Positions 8,003 through 18,040 of a stretch of 64,000 nt of DNA are shown here, piece after piece (position 1 is the stretch's first letter; each line of letters begins with the position of its first letter). The notes beneath the pieces are model-generated. The model saw only the letters and a list, made by a program, of their open reading frames with translations. It searched no databases and was not told the DNA's origin. The stretch comes from Microcoleus sp. FACHB-61 (GTDB taxonomy: Bacteria; Cyanobacteriota; Cyanobacteriia; Cyanobacteriales; Microcoleaceae), in NCBI GenBank assembly GCA_014695295.1, contig JACJNY010000075.1:62001-126000 (forward strand), given 5' to 3'. The translations under genes were made by a program, and so were the position numbers.

Positions 8003-11000
8003 ATGATTAACTTAGGCGGCTACGAGATTACCAAGCAAATTCATGAAAGTAATAATTCTTTAGTTTGCCGGGGAGTGAGAAAGCAAGACAACCAACCGGT
8101 CATTCTCAAATTTCTCAAGCAAGACTATCCGATGCCAGCTTCGTTAGTAAGATACAAGCAAGAATACGAAATCACACGCAATCTCAAGCTAGAGACCGTG
8201 CCTAAAACCTACAGCTTAGAAAGATATCAAAACAGTTTGGTTATTATTTTCGAGGATAGTGGTGGAGAATCATTAAAGCTGTGGTTGGCTTCTCAAAAAC
8301 TTACCTTAGAAGAGTTTTTGTCCACAGCTATTAAAATAACCAGAGCTTTAGGCAAAATCCATCAACATAACATTATTCATAAAGATATCAACCCCAGCAA
8401 TATTATTATTAACTCGACAACAGGGCTAGTCCAAATCATAGATTTTGGCATTTCTACTGTCTTATCGCGTGAGAATCCTACTATTAACAACCCAAATGTT
8501 TTAGAAGGAACTCTGACCTATATATCGCCGGAACAAACAGGCAGAATGAACCGAGCGATCGACTACCGCACGGATTTTTACTCATTAGGAGTCACTTTTT
8601 ACGAAATACTAACGGGGCAATTGCCATGCGATTACAGCGATGCAATGGAATTAGTCCACTGTCACATTGCTAAACAAGCAGTACCGCCCCATGAAATAAA
8701 TCCAGAAATTCCTAAAGTTGTTTCGGATATTGTGATAAAGCTGTTAGAGAAAACGGCTGAAGCCCGATATCAAAGTGCCTGGGGAATTGTTGGCGATTTA
8801 GAAGAATGCCTGGAGCAATTACGAACTAAGGGAAGAATTGCAGATTTCGCGATCGCCCAAAAAGATATTACTGATAAGTTTCAAATTCCTCAAAAACTCT
8901 ATGGGAGAGAACGAGAAGTAGAAACCTTGCTAGCCGCATTTAATCGGGTCAGCAATGGTACGACAGAAATCATGTTAGTGTCGGGTTACTCTGGCATTGG
9001 CAAATCAGCCTTAGTGCAAGAAGTTTATAAACCGATAACTAAGGCAAGCGGTTATTTTATTGCCGGAAAATTCGACCAATTTCAACGCAATATTCCTTAC
9101 TCAGCTATTGTTAAAGCTTTTGGGTCCTTAGTCAAGCAACTCTTAACTGAAAGCGAAACGCAACTGGGCGCCTGGAAAGAAAAACTTTTAGCGGCTTTTG
9201 GCGATAACGGTCAAATCATTATAGATGTCATTCCAGACGTAGAATTCATTGTTGGCAAGCAGCCACCCGTCCAAGAGTTAGGTGCTACGGAAGCGCAAAA
9301 TCGTTTTAATTTAGTCTTCCAAAAATTTATCCGGGTGTTTTGTTCAGTCGAGCATCCCTTAGTCATTTTTCTAGACGATTTGCAATGGGCTGACTCTGCT
9401 ACTCTGAAACTGCTGCAAGTAATGATGGCAGATGAAGAAACGAAATACTTATTTCTAATGGGTGCTTATCGAGATAACGAAGTGAGCCAGACGCATCCCT
9501 TAATCATGACTCTGGAGGCGCTGCAAAATCAAGGCGCGACTATTAACCACATTACCTTAACTCCCTTAGATATCGAACATATTACTAACTTGATAGCTGA
9601 TACTGTGCGGAGGGATAGAGGCTCAGTCATCCTCCTAGCTGAGTTAGTCGTCGGTAAAACTCAAGGCAATCCTTTTTTTGTCAATCAGTTTCTCAGAACT
9701 CTCTATGAAGAAGACCTCCTGATTTTTAATTCTGAGCAAAGAAACTGGGATTGGAATATTTCAGAAATTGAAGCCGTAGGAATTACCGATAATGTGGTTG
9801 AGTTGATGGTCGGTAAATTGAGAAAAATGCCAGATTCAACTCAGCAGGTTTTACGGTTAGCCGCTTGTGTGGGCAATAGTTTTGACTTAAATACTCTCTC
9901 GATAGTCAACGAAAAATCTACCGCCGCAACTTTTCAAGAGCTAGTGCCAGCCATCCAAGATGGATTAATTTTAGCCACTTCTGAACTCGGGCTAACAGAA
10001 GAAGAAATTGTTCAGTCTCATCTGGTCATTACTACTTATAAGTTTTTGCACGATCGCGTCCAACAAGCAGCTTATGCTCTGATTGAGGAAAGTTCTAAAA
10101 AAACAGTTCACTTACAAATCGGTCGCTTGCTGTGGCAAAATACCTCGCCAGAGAAACGAGGGGAAGAGATATTTGCGATCGTCGATCATTTGAATCTAGG
10201 AATTGAACTGATTAGTGACCAATCCGAACGCACTGAAATTGCTAAACTAAATTTAATTGCCGGTCAAAAAGCCAAAGCAGCTACAGCCCATGAGTCGGCG
10301 GTTAAATATTTGCAAGTAGCGTTGAGACTATTAGTAGAAGATAGCTGGGTTCATCATTATAAACTGACATTAGCACTACATACCGAAGCAGCAGAGGCAG
10401 CATTTCTGAGTGGTGACTTTGAGCGGATGCAGAAAGTAGCTGAGGTCGTGCAAAACTGTGCCAAAACGTTGCTGGAGAAAATAAAAGTCTATGAAGTCCA
10501 GATTCAAGCTTATGTATCGCAGAATAAGCTACTAGAAGCAGTTAATACAGCGTTAGAGGCTGTAAAGCTGTTAGGGGTAGAGTTTCCCTCTCAGCCTACC
10601 CCGTCAGATATTGGGCAGGCATTAGGGGAAACTGCGGCAATTTTAAACGGGAAGCAAATTGAGGATTTAATTGACCTGCCTCAAATGAGCGATCCCTATA
10701 AACTAGCAGCCATGAGACTTTTATCAAGTATCTTTGCTGCTACATATATTGCTGCTCCTACACTGTTGCCTTTGACGGTGTGCAAACAAGTACATTTATC
10801 TGTTCAATATGGCAATGCTTCGGTGTCTCCCTTAGTTTATTCCAATTATGGGCTTCTGCTTTGTGGAGTTGTGGGAGATATTGATTCGGGTTATCAGTTT
10901 GGGCAATTGGCTTTAAGTTTGCTGTCGAGGTTAAATGCTAAAGAAATCAAAGCCAAGACAGTTGTGATCGTAAATATATTTACCCGACATTGGAAAGAGC

Positions 11001-13342
11001 ATCTCAAAGAAACATTGAAACCTTTGATGTCAAGTTACTCTAGCGGAATGGAAACAGGAGATTTAGAATATGCTGCCTTTGGTTTAATAATCTACTCCTA
11101 TTGCGCTTACTTTAGCGGCAAAGAACTGACTGGACTGGAAACCGAGATGGCAAATTACAGAGATGCTATTCATAAAATTAAGCAAGAAACAGCACTTAAT
11201 TTTCAAGAAATTTATTGGCAGGCTGTCTTAAATCTACTGGGAAGAAGTGAAGATCCCTGGATTCTAAAGGGTAAAGCGTACGACGAGCAAACAAGGTTAC
11301 GTCTGCACGAGCAAGCCAATGATAATGGGGCAATTTTTTTCTTATATTTAAATAAAATTTTACTTTGTTATTTGTTTGAAAAATCATCTCAAGCAATTGA
11401 AAATACTGCTCTAGCCGAGAAGTATTTAAATGCAATGGTAGGATTGCCCGTGGTTCCTATCTTCCATTTTTACGATGCTCTGGTGTGGTTGGCGGTGTAT
11501 TTTGATACTCCACAGTCAGAGCAACAGGGCATTCTTGACAGAGTACAAGCTAATCAAGAAAAAATGCAGAAATGGGCGCATCATGCCCCCATGAATTATT
11601 TGCACAAATTATATCTAGTAGAGGCAGAACGGTATCGGGTTTTAGGGGGAAAAATCGAGGCAATGGAAATGTACGAGAAAGCGATCGCTCTTGCCAAAGA
11701 AAACCAGTACATCAACGAAGAAGCACTCGCTCACGAACTCGCCGCCAAATTTTACTTGTCATGGGGGAAAGAAACGATCGCCCAAGTTTATATGCAAAAC
11801 GCTCACTATAGCTACCAACTCTGGGGCGCTATAGCTAAAGTTAAGGATTTAGAAAAAAAATACCCCCAATTCCTAGCTAGAACATCAGCCAAGACAACAG
11901 CTCAAACAAATGTTAACCGAACAACGATTAAGACTACTACCACTAGCACTAATTTGGGAGATACGCTAGATTTAGCCACAGTAATGAAAGCTTCCCAAGC
12001 AATTTCAGGTGAAATCGTTTTGAGTAAGTTGCTGGAAAGGTTGATGAAAATCGCGATCGAAAATGCAGGCGCCCAAAAAGGATTTTTAATTTTAGAAAAA
12101 GCGGGAAACTGGGCGATTGAGGCTGAAGGTTCGGTGAAGGAGGATGAAGTTAGCGTGCTGCGATCGCTTCCCCTCAATGCAGAAGCGGATTCTGAGGAAA
12201 CGCCAAAACTGGCAAGTACGATCGCCCACTACGTCATCCGCACCCAGGAAAACGTGCTTTTAAATAACGCCACCCAAGAAGGACAATTTACCCGCGATCC
12301 TTATATTGCAGCCACTCAACCGAAATCGATTCTCTGCACTCCTCTGCTGCACCAAGGCAAGCTGACAGGTATTCTTTACCTGGAAAATAACTTGACAGAA
12401 GGAGCTTTTACTACAGATAGGCTAGAACTGTTAAAATTGTTATCTGCCCAAATTGCCATTTCCATTGAAAATGCCCAACTCTACAATAACTTGCAGGAGT
12501 TCAATCAGAACTTAGAGCAATTAGTAGGCGATCGCACCCACGAATTATCTAACGCCCTAGATAATTTAAAAGCTACTCAAAGTAAGCTAGTGGAAGCAGA
12601 AAAAATGGCATCGCTGGGAGGATTAGTTGCAGGCGTCGCCCATGAAATTAATACTCCCATCGGCGTGGGCGTTACCGTTGCGTCAGCTTTAGCAGAACAT
12701 ACCGCAGAATTTGCTTCTACTTATAAGAGTGGCAAAATGAAACGCTCCGAGCTAGAAGAATTTGTGGATATAGCCACCCAGAGCAGTAACACTCTTCTAA
12801 TTAATCTCAATCAGGCAGCAGCATTGATTCAGAGCTTTAAAGAAGTGGCAGTCGATCGCTCTAGCGAAGAACGACGAACTTTCATAGTAAGAAATTATCT
12901 CGATGAAATTTTAATCCAATTAAAACCCAAATTGAGAAATAGCAAACATTCGATCGAAATTAAGGGAGACACCAAAATGGCCCTAGATTCTTATCCAGGT
13001 GCATTATCCCAAGTTGTCACAAATTTGCTGATGAACTCTCTGATTCACGCTTACGAACCAGGCGCTACTGGAAAACTGGCTTTTGATTGGCAGCAAAAGG
13101 GCGATCGACTTAGCTTTGAATATTCCGATGATGGTAAAGGCATTCCCCCAGAAAATTTAAGTAAAATTTTCGAGCCATTCTTTACTACCAAACGCGGTCA
13201 GGGTGGTAGCGGGTTGGGATTGCATATTGTCTACAATTTAGTTACCCAAAAACTTCTGGGTGAAATAGAATGTAAGAGTGAGGTGGGAGTAGGAACCAAA
13301 TTTATTATTAAGTTACCCCTACAAATCGATTCAAAACCGTAG
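8003..13342 (+). CDS. Ser/Thr protein kinase - AAA ATPase - GAF - histidine kinase (HstK-type)
   Basis: 1779 residues, cytoplasmic. Residues about 1-265 are a Hanks-type kinase with IIHKDINPSN (HKD in place of HRD), DFGIST and a degenerate glycine loop. Residues about 295-600 are an AAA/NACHT-like ATPase with Walker A GYSGIGKS (about 328-335) and Walker B-like VIFLDDLQWAD. A long helical, TPR-like region follows (about 700-1290), then a GAF domain (about 1320-1490), a coiled coil, and a histidine kinase with His1547 in GVAHEINTP and an ATPase lobe with GQGGSGLGLHIVYNL. Dual kinases of this type are well known in Nostoc and relatives. The gene is 43 bp upstream of a receiver-histidine kinase and is probably co-transcribed with it. 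The signal is unknown. Confidence 0.92.
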   Translation: MINLGGYEITKQIHESNNSLVCRGVRKQDNQPVILKFLKQDYPMPASLVRYKQEYEITRNLKLETVPKTYSLERYQNSLVIIFEDSGGESLKLWLASQKLTLEEFLSTAIKITRALGKIHQHNIIHKDINPSNIIINSTTGLVQIIDFGISTVLSRENPTINNPNVLEGTLTYISPEQTGRMNRAIDYRTDFYSLGVTFYEILTGQLPCDYSDAMELVHCHIAKQAVPPHEINPEIPKVVSDIVIKLLEKTAEARYQSAWGIVGDLEECLEQLRTKGRIADFAIAQKDITDKFQIPQKLYGREREVETLLAAFNRVSNGTTEIMLVSGYSGIGKSALVQEVYKPITKASGYFIAGKFDQFQRNIPYSAIVKAFGSLVKQLLTESETQLGAWKEKLLAAFGDNGQIIIDVIPDVEFIVGKQPPVQELGATEAQNRFNLVFQKFIRVFCSVEHPLVIFLDDLQWADSATLKLLQVMMADEETKYLFLMGAYRDNEVSQTHPLIMTLEALQNQGATINHITLTPLDIEHITNLIADTVRRDRGSVILLAELVVGKTQGNPFFVNQFLRTLYEEDLLIFNSEQRNWDWNISEIEAVGITDNVVELMVGKLRKMPDSTQQVLRLAACVGNSFDLNTLSIVNEKSTAATFQELVPAIQDGLILATSELGLTEEEIVQSHLVITTYKFLHDRVQQAAYALIEESSKKTVHLQIGRLLWQNTSPEKRGEEIFAIVDHLNLGIELISDQSERTEIAKLNLIAGQKAKAATAHESAVKYLQVALRLLVEDSWVHHYKLTLALHTEAAEAAFLSGDFERMQKVAEVVQNCAKTLLEKIKVYEVQIQAYVSQNKLLEAVNTALEAVKLLGVEFPSQPTPSDIGQALGETAAILNGKQIEDLIDLPQMSDPYKLAAMRLLSSIFAATYIAAPTLLPLTVCKQVHLSVQYGNASVSPLVYSNYGLLLCGVVGDIDSGYQFGQLALSLLSRLNAKEIKAKTVVIVNIFTRHWKEHLKETLKPLMSSYSSGMETGDLEYAAFGLIIYSYCAYFSGKELTGLETEMANYRDAIHKIKQETALNFQEIYWQAVLNLLGRSEDPWILKGKAYDEQTRLRLHEQANDNGAIFFLYLNKILLCYLFEKSSQAIENTALAEKYLNAMVGLPVVPIFHFYDALVWLAVYFDTPQSEQQGILDRVQANQEKMQKWAHHAPMNYLHKLYLVEAERYRVLGGKIEAMEMYEKAIALAKENQYINEEALAHELAAKFYLSWGKETIAQVYMQNAHYSYQLWGAIAKVKDLEKKYPQFLARTSAKTTAQTNVNRTTIKTTTTSTNLGDTLDLATVMKASQAISGEIVLSKLLERLMKIAIENAGAQKGFLILEKAGNWAIEAEGSVKEDEVSVLRSLPLNAEADSEETPKLASTIAHYVIRTQENVLLNNATQEGQFTRDPYIAATQPKSILCTPLLHQGKLTGILYLENNLTEGAFTTDRLELLKLLSAQIAISIENAQLYNNLQEFNQNLEQLVGDRTHELSNALDNLKATQSKLVEAEKMASLGGLVAGVAHEINTPIGVGVTVASALAEHTAEFASTYKSGKMKRSELEEFVDIATQSSNTLLINLNQAAALIQSFKEVAVDRSSEERRTFIVRNYLDEILIQLKPKLRNSKHSIEIKGDTKMALDSYPGALSQVVTNLLMNSLIHAYEPGATGKLAFDWQQKGDRLSFEYSDDGKGIPPENLSKIFEPFFTTKRGQGGSGLGLHIVYNLVTQKLLGEIECKSEVGVGTKFIIKLPLQIDSKP

Positions 13343-13385
13343 TTTCCCCAATTAAAACATCAGTAATAAATAAAGGTGAGCAGCA

Positions 13386-14924
13386 ATGGATAATAAAATT
13401 TACGGCTTTTGCAGTGAAAAATCATCTGAAGAAGTGTTATTTGCTGAAGAAGTTAATTCAGATGACGAGTTATTTTTTGCCGATGAAGAATCGGAAGATA
13501 CCCCGACTGAAAGCTGGAAAATTTTGATTGTAGATGATGAGGCTCAAGTTCACACAGCTACCGATCTTGCCTTAAGAAAGTTTGTTTTTGAAAATAAATC
13601 CTTAAATTTTATTAGTGCTTATTCCGCTACGGAAGCTAGACAGTTAATCCAAGAACATCCTGATGTAGCCATCATCCTGCTTGATGTAATCATGGAAACC
13701 GATGATGCTGGCTTAGAGTTTGTTAAATATGTCCGCGAAGTCTTAGGCAATCAGTTAGTGCGAATTATTTTACGCACGGGTCAACCCGGACAAGTTCCAG
13801 AAAAAAGCGTTATTATCAATTACGATATTAATGACTATAAAACTAAAACTGAGTTAACGACATCAAAGCTATACACTACGGTACTAACAGCTTTGAGAAG
13901 TTTTTGTTTGGGTCAAAAATTGCAGTCTGAAATAGAGCGGCGCGAACAAATAGAACAAGCACTCCGTATTAGTGAAGAAAAAGAACACCAAAAAGCTCTT
14001 GCCTTAGAGCATTTTGTCCAAGAACTGCAAGACGCACAACTCCAGCTAGTTCAAAGTGAAAAAATGTCTAGTCTTGGTCAATTAGTTGCAGGTGTCGCTC
14101 ATGAAATTAATAATCCGGTTAACTTTATTTACGGCAATGTCTCCTATGCTAAAGATTATATTAAAGAACTCATCTATCTGTTGAATCTCTACCAACGGCA
14201 TTACCCACAACCAAAAGCAGAAATTCTCAAGGCAATAGAAGATGGAGAGTTGTCATTTATCATGGACGATTTGCCAAAGTTGCTTTCTTCCTTGCAGTTA
14301 GGCATCGACCGCATTCGTATGATTGTGCAGTCTCTACGCAATTTTTCACGATTGGATGAAACCGAAATCAAATCAGTAGATATCCACGAAGGGATTAATA
14401 GCAGTTTGATGATCTTACAGCACCGACTAAAAGCTAGGTCAGATCGCCCTGCTATTGATGTGATTAAAGACTATGGCCCATTGCCGCTTGTGACCTGTTA
14501 TGCAGGTCAGCTCAATCAGGTGTTTATGAACCTTTTAGCGAATGCTATAGATGCTTTAGAAGAGCGGGTAAGTAGAGAAGATGGTAAAGTTTTCCATCCC
14601 GAAATTTTGATTCGTACTGAAGTTGTACCGGGCAATTCGCACGAGCAGGACAACATTAGCTCTGGTTCAGGCATTCGGGTAACAATTGCTGATAATGGTG
14701 TTGGCATGACTGAGAAAGTTCGTTCAAAACTTTTCACTCCCTTTTTTACTACTAAGCCAATCGGAAAAGGTACAGGGATGGGATTGTCAATCAGCAAAAA
14801 AATTCTGCTAGAAAAACACTGCGGTCAATTGCAGTGTTTTTCTACGCCAGAGCAGGGAACGCAGTTTATTATTGAGATGCCTACTATCTGTATAGGAACC
14901 AATCTCGCGGTAGCTATGGCCTAG
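13386..14924 (+). CDS. Receiver domain - histidine kinase
   Basis: 512 residues. After an acidic start comes a receiver domain (about 44-180) with phospho-acceptor Asp100 in LLDVIMETD and the RIILRTGQPGQVPE stretch typical of the receiver type often joined to DUF3369. A coiled coil (about 180-225) leads to a histidine kinase with His239 in GVAHEINNP, N-box NLLANAIDALEE and G-box GKGTGMGLSISK. There is no output DNA-binding domain. It probably receives phosphate from the upstream dual kinase and passes it on, but the receiver could equally gate its own kinase activity. Confidence 0.9.
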   Translation: MDNKIYGFCSEKSSEEVLFAEEVNSDDELFFADEESEDTPTESWKILIVDDEAQVHTATDLALRKFVFENKSLNFISAYSATEARQLIQEHPDVAIILLDVIMETDDAGLEFVKYVREVLGNQLVRIILRTGQPGQVPEKSVIINYDINDYKTKTELTTSKLYTTVLTALRSFCLGQKLQSEIERREQIEQALRISEEKEHQKALALEHFVQELQDAQLQLVQSEKMSSLGQLVAGVAHEINNPVNFIYGNVSYAKDYIKELIYLLNLYQRHYPQPKAEILKAIEDGELSFIMDDLPKLLSSLQLGIDRIRMIVQSLRNFSRLDETEIKSVDIHEGINSSLMILQHRLKARSDRPAIDVIKDYGPLPLVTCYAGQLNQVFMNLLANAIDALEERVSREDGKVFHPEILIRTEVVPGNSHEQDNISSGSGIRVTIADNGVGMTEKVRSKLFTPFFTTKPIGKGTGMGLSISKKILLEKHCGQLQCFSTPEQGTQFIIEMPTICIGTNLAVAMA

Positions 14925-15085
14925 AAAACTCATCTGGCGGAATTCATCATATAGCGGTTTTCAGTTGCATGAGAACGGGGTAATTGCTAATTGCTAATTA
15001 ATCTGAATTATGACAGATATTTCAATTCCATATCAAAATCAAAGAAATTATTTTGGTCGTATGCGATCGCCGCCGTTGCTTAGTG

Positions 15086-15113
15086 ATACCCTAATTCAGC
15101 AACGCCTTTTTTT
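15086..15113 (-). repeat. Possible IS/MITE end motif, right (inverted) copy
   Basis: Read on the minus strand it is A7-GGCGTTGCTGAATTAGGGTAT, the inverted counterpart of the motif at 7052. The two copies enclose about 8 kb with the transposase remnant and both kinase genes. Confidence 0.5.
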
Positions 15114-15131
15114 GTAATACCATCTAGGCGC

Positions 15132-15824
15132 TCAACGATCTTCGCTTTGCTGCAAATGCCGCCAAACTTCCTGATGACATACGTGCCAAAAATACAGGGC
15201 TAAATTAAGAAGAGCTAATAATTTTGTGCCATCTTCTAACATCGCGTGTACTCCTTGATTTGACAAGTTTAACATATCCTCAAACCGGGAGATAGCGAAC
15301 AAGAGAAATGCTGCGACTAATGGCAGATAAGGAGTGGTTTTGATGTATCGCCAAAACTTAACTCCGTAAAGGAAAACAGCACTACCATAACACAAATAAA
15401 TTAATTTCTTAGATATTCCCAACTGAGAAATAATCAAAGTCATCCGAAACCTGTCATCTAGGAAAAAGACTCCGAGTAGTAAAGCACTAAAAAATAAGAA
15501 TATCCCCGATCGACTGCGCGGGTTTTTCTGGCGCAGCACTCCGAAACTAAAGGCACAAATTGCGACTGGGATGCACCAGAGGACTTCGGAAACTCCGGTT
15601 AGAATGCCTTCGTAAGGGAACCAGAAATTAAAAGGATCGCTAAACAGGCGTTCAACTCCGTCTCCCTGGTTGTTGAGTTTTGCGTATACGCTCAGCCCGC
15701 CCAAAATCAGAACAGTCAGAATGTTAAAAGCAGCTAAAAACCGTACACGAAAAAAGTGTTTTTTGAAAATCTCTAAAGAATTTGACAACTTGGGAATTTG
15801 ATCGAATAAAGGCAGATGCTTCAT
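15132..15824 (-). CDS. Multi-spanning membrane protein of unknown function
   Basis: 230 residues with about six predicted membrane helices (for example about 30-47, 70-95, 105-122, 130-150 and 160-180). The N-terminus is a soluble stretch, MKHLPLFDQIPKLSNSLEIF, and the C-terminus a histidine/tryptophan-rich tail (ALYFWHVCHQEVWRHLQ). No catalytic or transport motif is recognised. It ends close to the right copy of the inverted motif and starts 28 bp after the stop of the histidine kinase on the same strand, so the two are probably one transcription unit. Confidence 0.6.
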   Translation of the reverse strand: MKHLPLFDQIPKLSNSLEIFKKHFFRVRFLAAFNILTVLILGGLSVYAKLNNQGDGVERLFSDPFNFWFPYEGILTGVSEVLWCIPVAICAFSFGVLRQKNPRSRSGIFLFFSALLLGVFFLDDRFRMTLIISQLGISKKLIYLCYGSAVFLYGVKFWRYIKTTPYLPLVAAFLLFAISRFEDMLNLSNQGVHAMLEDGTKLLALLNLALYFWHVCHQEVWRHLQQSEDR

Positions 15825-15852
15825 AAAAAATGTCTCTAACCAATAAGGGTCG

Positions 15853-17253
15853 TTACTTATTCACCGGCAGCCAAACCACAAATGTAGTGCCGCGATCCGT
15901 TGGATATAAATGAGTTTCCGCCGATGGCAGCCATTCAGGATTGACTGGGGAAAATACTTCTATTTCTCCTTGCATTTGGCGGACTAAATCGCGGGCGATC
16001 GCCAAACCCAATCCTGTGCCCGGAATTTCTGTCTGCGCTTTTTCTCCCCGGTAGTGCCGCTCAAATAAATGTTCTAAATCCTGGGGAGGAATGCCGGAAC
16101 CTGTGTCGCTGACGGCAACTGCTATGGCAGGCAATTGGCTGTATCCTGCTCGATCGCCATCCGCTGCTGTGTACCTTACTTTAATATAAATTTGGCGGCC
16201 GGCAGGGGTATATTTCAAAGCATTCTCAATTATATTGCTCAAAACTTCGCGCAAAGCTCGATCGTTCGCTGAGACTGGTGGCAAATCCGCCGGAATGTCG
16301 GCTAGCAATTTCAGATGCCTTTCAGATGCGATGGCTTCGGCGGAAATTAACAACGGTTTTAAGACTTCTGCCACAAAACAGGATTCCTGCAAATTGGCAG
16401 CAGGTGACAGCGACAGAGGAGAATGCCGGATTGATTCCACATTGGACATTGCTTTTTCTGAAGTGCTCGATGGCAGTTTTAGATGTGCTTCGCCGGTGTC
16501 AACGGTTCGATCGAACTGGCCCAGCAACTCTTGTAGGCGCTCGCTCTCTCGGACAATACTAAAAGCCACATTGCGGTTTTTGTCTTCCGGTACCAGCCGC
16601 CGCGCTAACAGCTTGCCAAAAGTTCGCAACGCTGTCAGCGGACTTTTGAACTGGTGCAGCAAATTGTGCATCGTGTCGTACACCTGAGCCTGGATTTGCC
16701 GAGCCGCCCCCAATTCCTGCTGCATCCACTGCGATCGCTGGTCTAAAATGCAGGCTAGAGCTAAGCTGCGAGCAATTTGTTGCATCTGAGCCTCCTCTCG
16801 CTCGTTCCAAGGCCTGTCTTGCCGACCGCACACCAGAAGTCCCATTACAGCTCCCTCGTGTATCAGAGGCGTCACAATTTGCCTCCGCTGCTGCCACAAA
16901 TTCTCCGGGCCTTGGCACTGATTGGAAGTGCGCTCATTACCCGGAAGCGGCTCAGGTGCGATCGCCCCCACCGTTGATTCTTCCACAGGAAGAACCGGCG
17001 GCGCCAGCAGTCGCGGCACTGGTTTCACTGTCGAACTTTCGGAAGATTCCAGCCTCAACCCCTGATTTTCTTCCAATTCGACTGAGGTTTCTGGGTAAAC
17101 CGCGATCTGCACCAACTTTGCCTCGCTGCCTTCTACCAGCTCTTGTGTCAGGTATACCGCGCTGAATGTCGCGCCCAAACTGACGGCGATCGCCACCTGC
17201 GATCGGCAAAGTTTGACAAATTCTGAACTGGCTGGCATTAACATGAGCGCCAC
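15853..17253 (-). CDS. GAF-type sensor histidine kinase
   Basis: 466 residues, soluble. A divergent N-terminal GAF-like sensor region (about 1-170) includes a variable low-complexity insert (about 65-110) and the return strand GLLVCGRQDRPWNEREEAQM. The dimerisation domain has phospho-acceptor His200 in LHQFKSPLTALRTFGKLL. The ATPase lobe has NIIENALKYTP (N), DTGSGIPP (G1) and GTGLGLAIARDLVRQ (G2). The LTALRTFGKLL motif recalls the Hik2/chloroplast-sensor-kinase family, which senses plastoquinone redox or salt. That identity is an inference and no symbol is given. A downstream membrane protein probably shares the transcript. Confidence 0.85.
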   Translation of the reverse strand: MALMLMPASSEFVKLCRSQVAIAVSLGATFSAVYLTQELVEGSEAKLVQIAVYPETSVELEENQGLRLESSESSTVKPVPRLLAPPVLPVEESTVGAIAPEPLPGNERTSNQCQGPENLWQQRRQIVTPLIHEGAVMGLLVCGRQDRPWNEREEAQMQQIARSLALACILDQRSQWMQQELGAARQIQAQVYDTMHNLLHQFKSPLTALRTFGKLLARRLVPEDKNRNVAFSIVRESERLQELLGQFDRTVDTGEAHLKLPSSTSEKAMSNVESIRHSPLSLSPAANLQESCFVAEVLKPLLISAEAIASERHLKLLADIPADLPPVSANDRALREVLSNIIENALKYTPAGRQIYIKVRYTAADGDRAGYSQLPAIAVAVSDTGSGIPPQDLEHLFERHYRGEKAQTEIPGTGLGLAIARDLVRQMQGEIEVFSPVNPEWLPSAETHLYPTDRGTTFVVWLPVNK

Positions 17254-17533
17254 ATTAAGATATCTAACGGAATTCTAAGTAAATTACAAATGATCGGCCG
17301 CCGATTACAGATGAGAGACTTCTAGATTTCAGGTGTCTTCGCTTCGATCGAAGGCAGCTATGTTGAAGGCATCCGGCTGTCATGAACCTAAATTGCCCCA
17401 AAGCTATGTCCGGCGGACTTCCACAATTCCCAAAGCTTGGCTTTTGCCGGAACTTGCGGCCCACCCTACCACAACCGCTACACTTTTGTCGATCGGCACG
17501 AATGTTAAGATTATGTCGATATATTAAAAACAG
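17254..17533. other. Divergent intergenic region
   Basis: Between the divergent histidine kinase and DUF3155 genes. No coding sequence is supported. The only clear signal is the promoter at 17534-17562. Confidence 0.5.
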
Positions 17534-17562
17534 TTGAAGTTTTGAGCTAGAACGGATATACT
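17534..17562 (+). promoter_or_regulatory. Putative sigma70-type promoter for the DUF3155 gene
   Basis: TTGAAG (17534-17539), a 17-bp spacer and TATACT (17557-17562). The start of transcription would be near 17569, about 65 bp before the start codon. Confidence 0.55.
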
Positions 17563-17633
17563 GGCCTCGGATTTGGTAGCTATCATTACAACCTGTCTGC
17601 TCATACTGTCTGCTCACAGAGGAGGTAAAGAAA

Positions 17634-17957
17634 TTGGCCAGGAGACGCAAACGCAAGAGTCGCCGCCGACAAGAAGGACGCAGAATTTTAGAGTGTGTGC
17701 CTCAATATAGCATCGAGAGCGGCGAAGATAAACCCGTAACAGCGGCTCGCAAGTTCATCCATGCAGAAGGCATTGCTCCCCCAGCTTTGCTGTTAGTCAA
17801 GCGTAACGAGCATACCACTGACAGATACTTCTGGGCTGAAAAAGGTTTATTTGGAGCCCAATACGTAGAAGAGAATCATTTCTTGTTTCCCAGCTTAAAG
17901 GTGATGTTGGAAGCTACCACAGAAAAAATTCCTGTGGTGTCCGCCAGCCGCGCATAG
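17634..17957 (+). CDS. DUF3155 family protein
   Basis: 107 residues, starting at TTG with a strong GGAGG 5-10 bp upstream. The very basic N-terminus (ARRRKRKSRRRQEGRR) suggests nucleic-acid or ribosome contact. The rest (ILECVPQYSIESGEDKPVTA, then ALLLVKRNEHTTDRYFWAEK) matches the conserved cyanobacterial DUF3155 family. Its function is unknown. It has its own promoter-like sequence and is followed by a hairpin, so it is probably monocistronic. The TTG start is supported by the Shine-Dalgarno and by the family's conserved basic start. Confidence 0.8.
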   Translation: MARRRKRKSRRRQEGRRILECVPQYSIESGEDKPVTAARKFIHAEGIAPPALLLVKRNEHTTDRYFWAEKGLFGAQYVEENHFLFPSLKVMLEATTEKIPVVSASRA

Positions 17958-17974
17958 CTCAAAATGTTTAGCTC

Positions 17975-17999
17975 AAAACATTGACAGCAATGTTTTTCT
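17975..17999 (+). terminator. Rho-independent terminator of the DUF3155 gene
   Basis: A perfect 9-bp stem, AAAACATTG / CAATGTTTT, with an ACAG loop, running into T-rich DNA 18 bp after the stop codon. The stem is AT-rich, so efficiency is uncertain. Confidence 0.55.
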
Positions 18000-18040
18000 A
18001 ACTCTTTTAACAAAAGCGCGAGAATTCTCATTGTCTGGAG

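Noticed and set aside
16559-17209. Alternative frames overlapping the GAF histidine kinase
   Set aside because: Arg/Ala/Gly-rich antisense or shifted shadows of a clear kinase gene.
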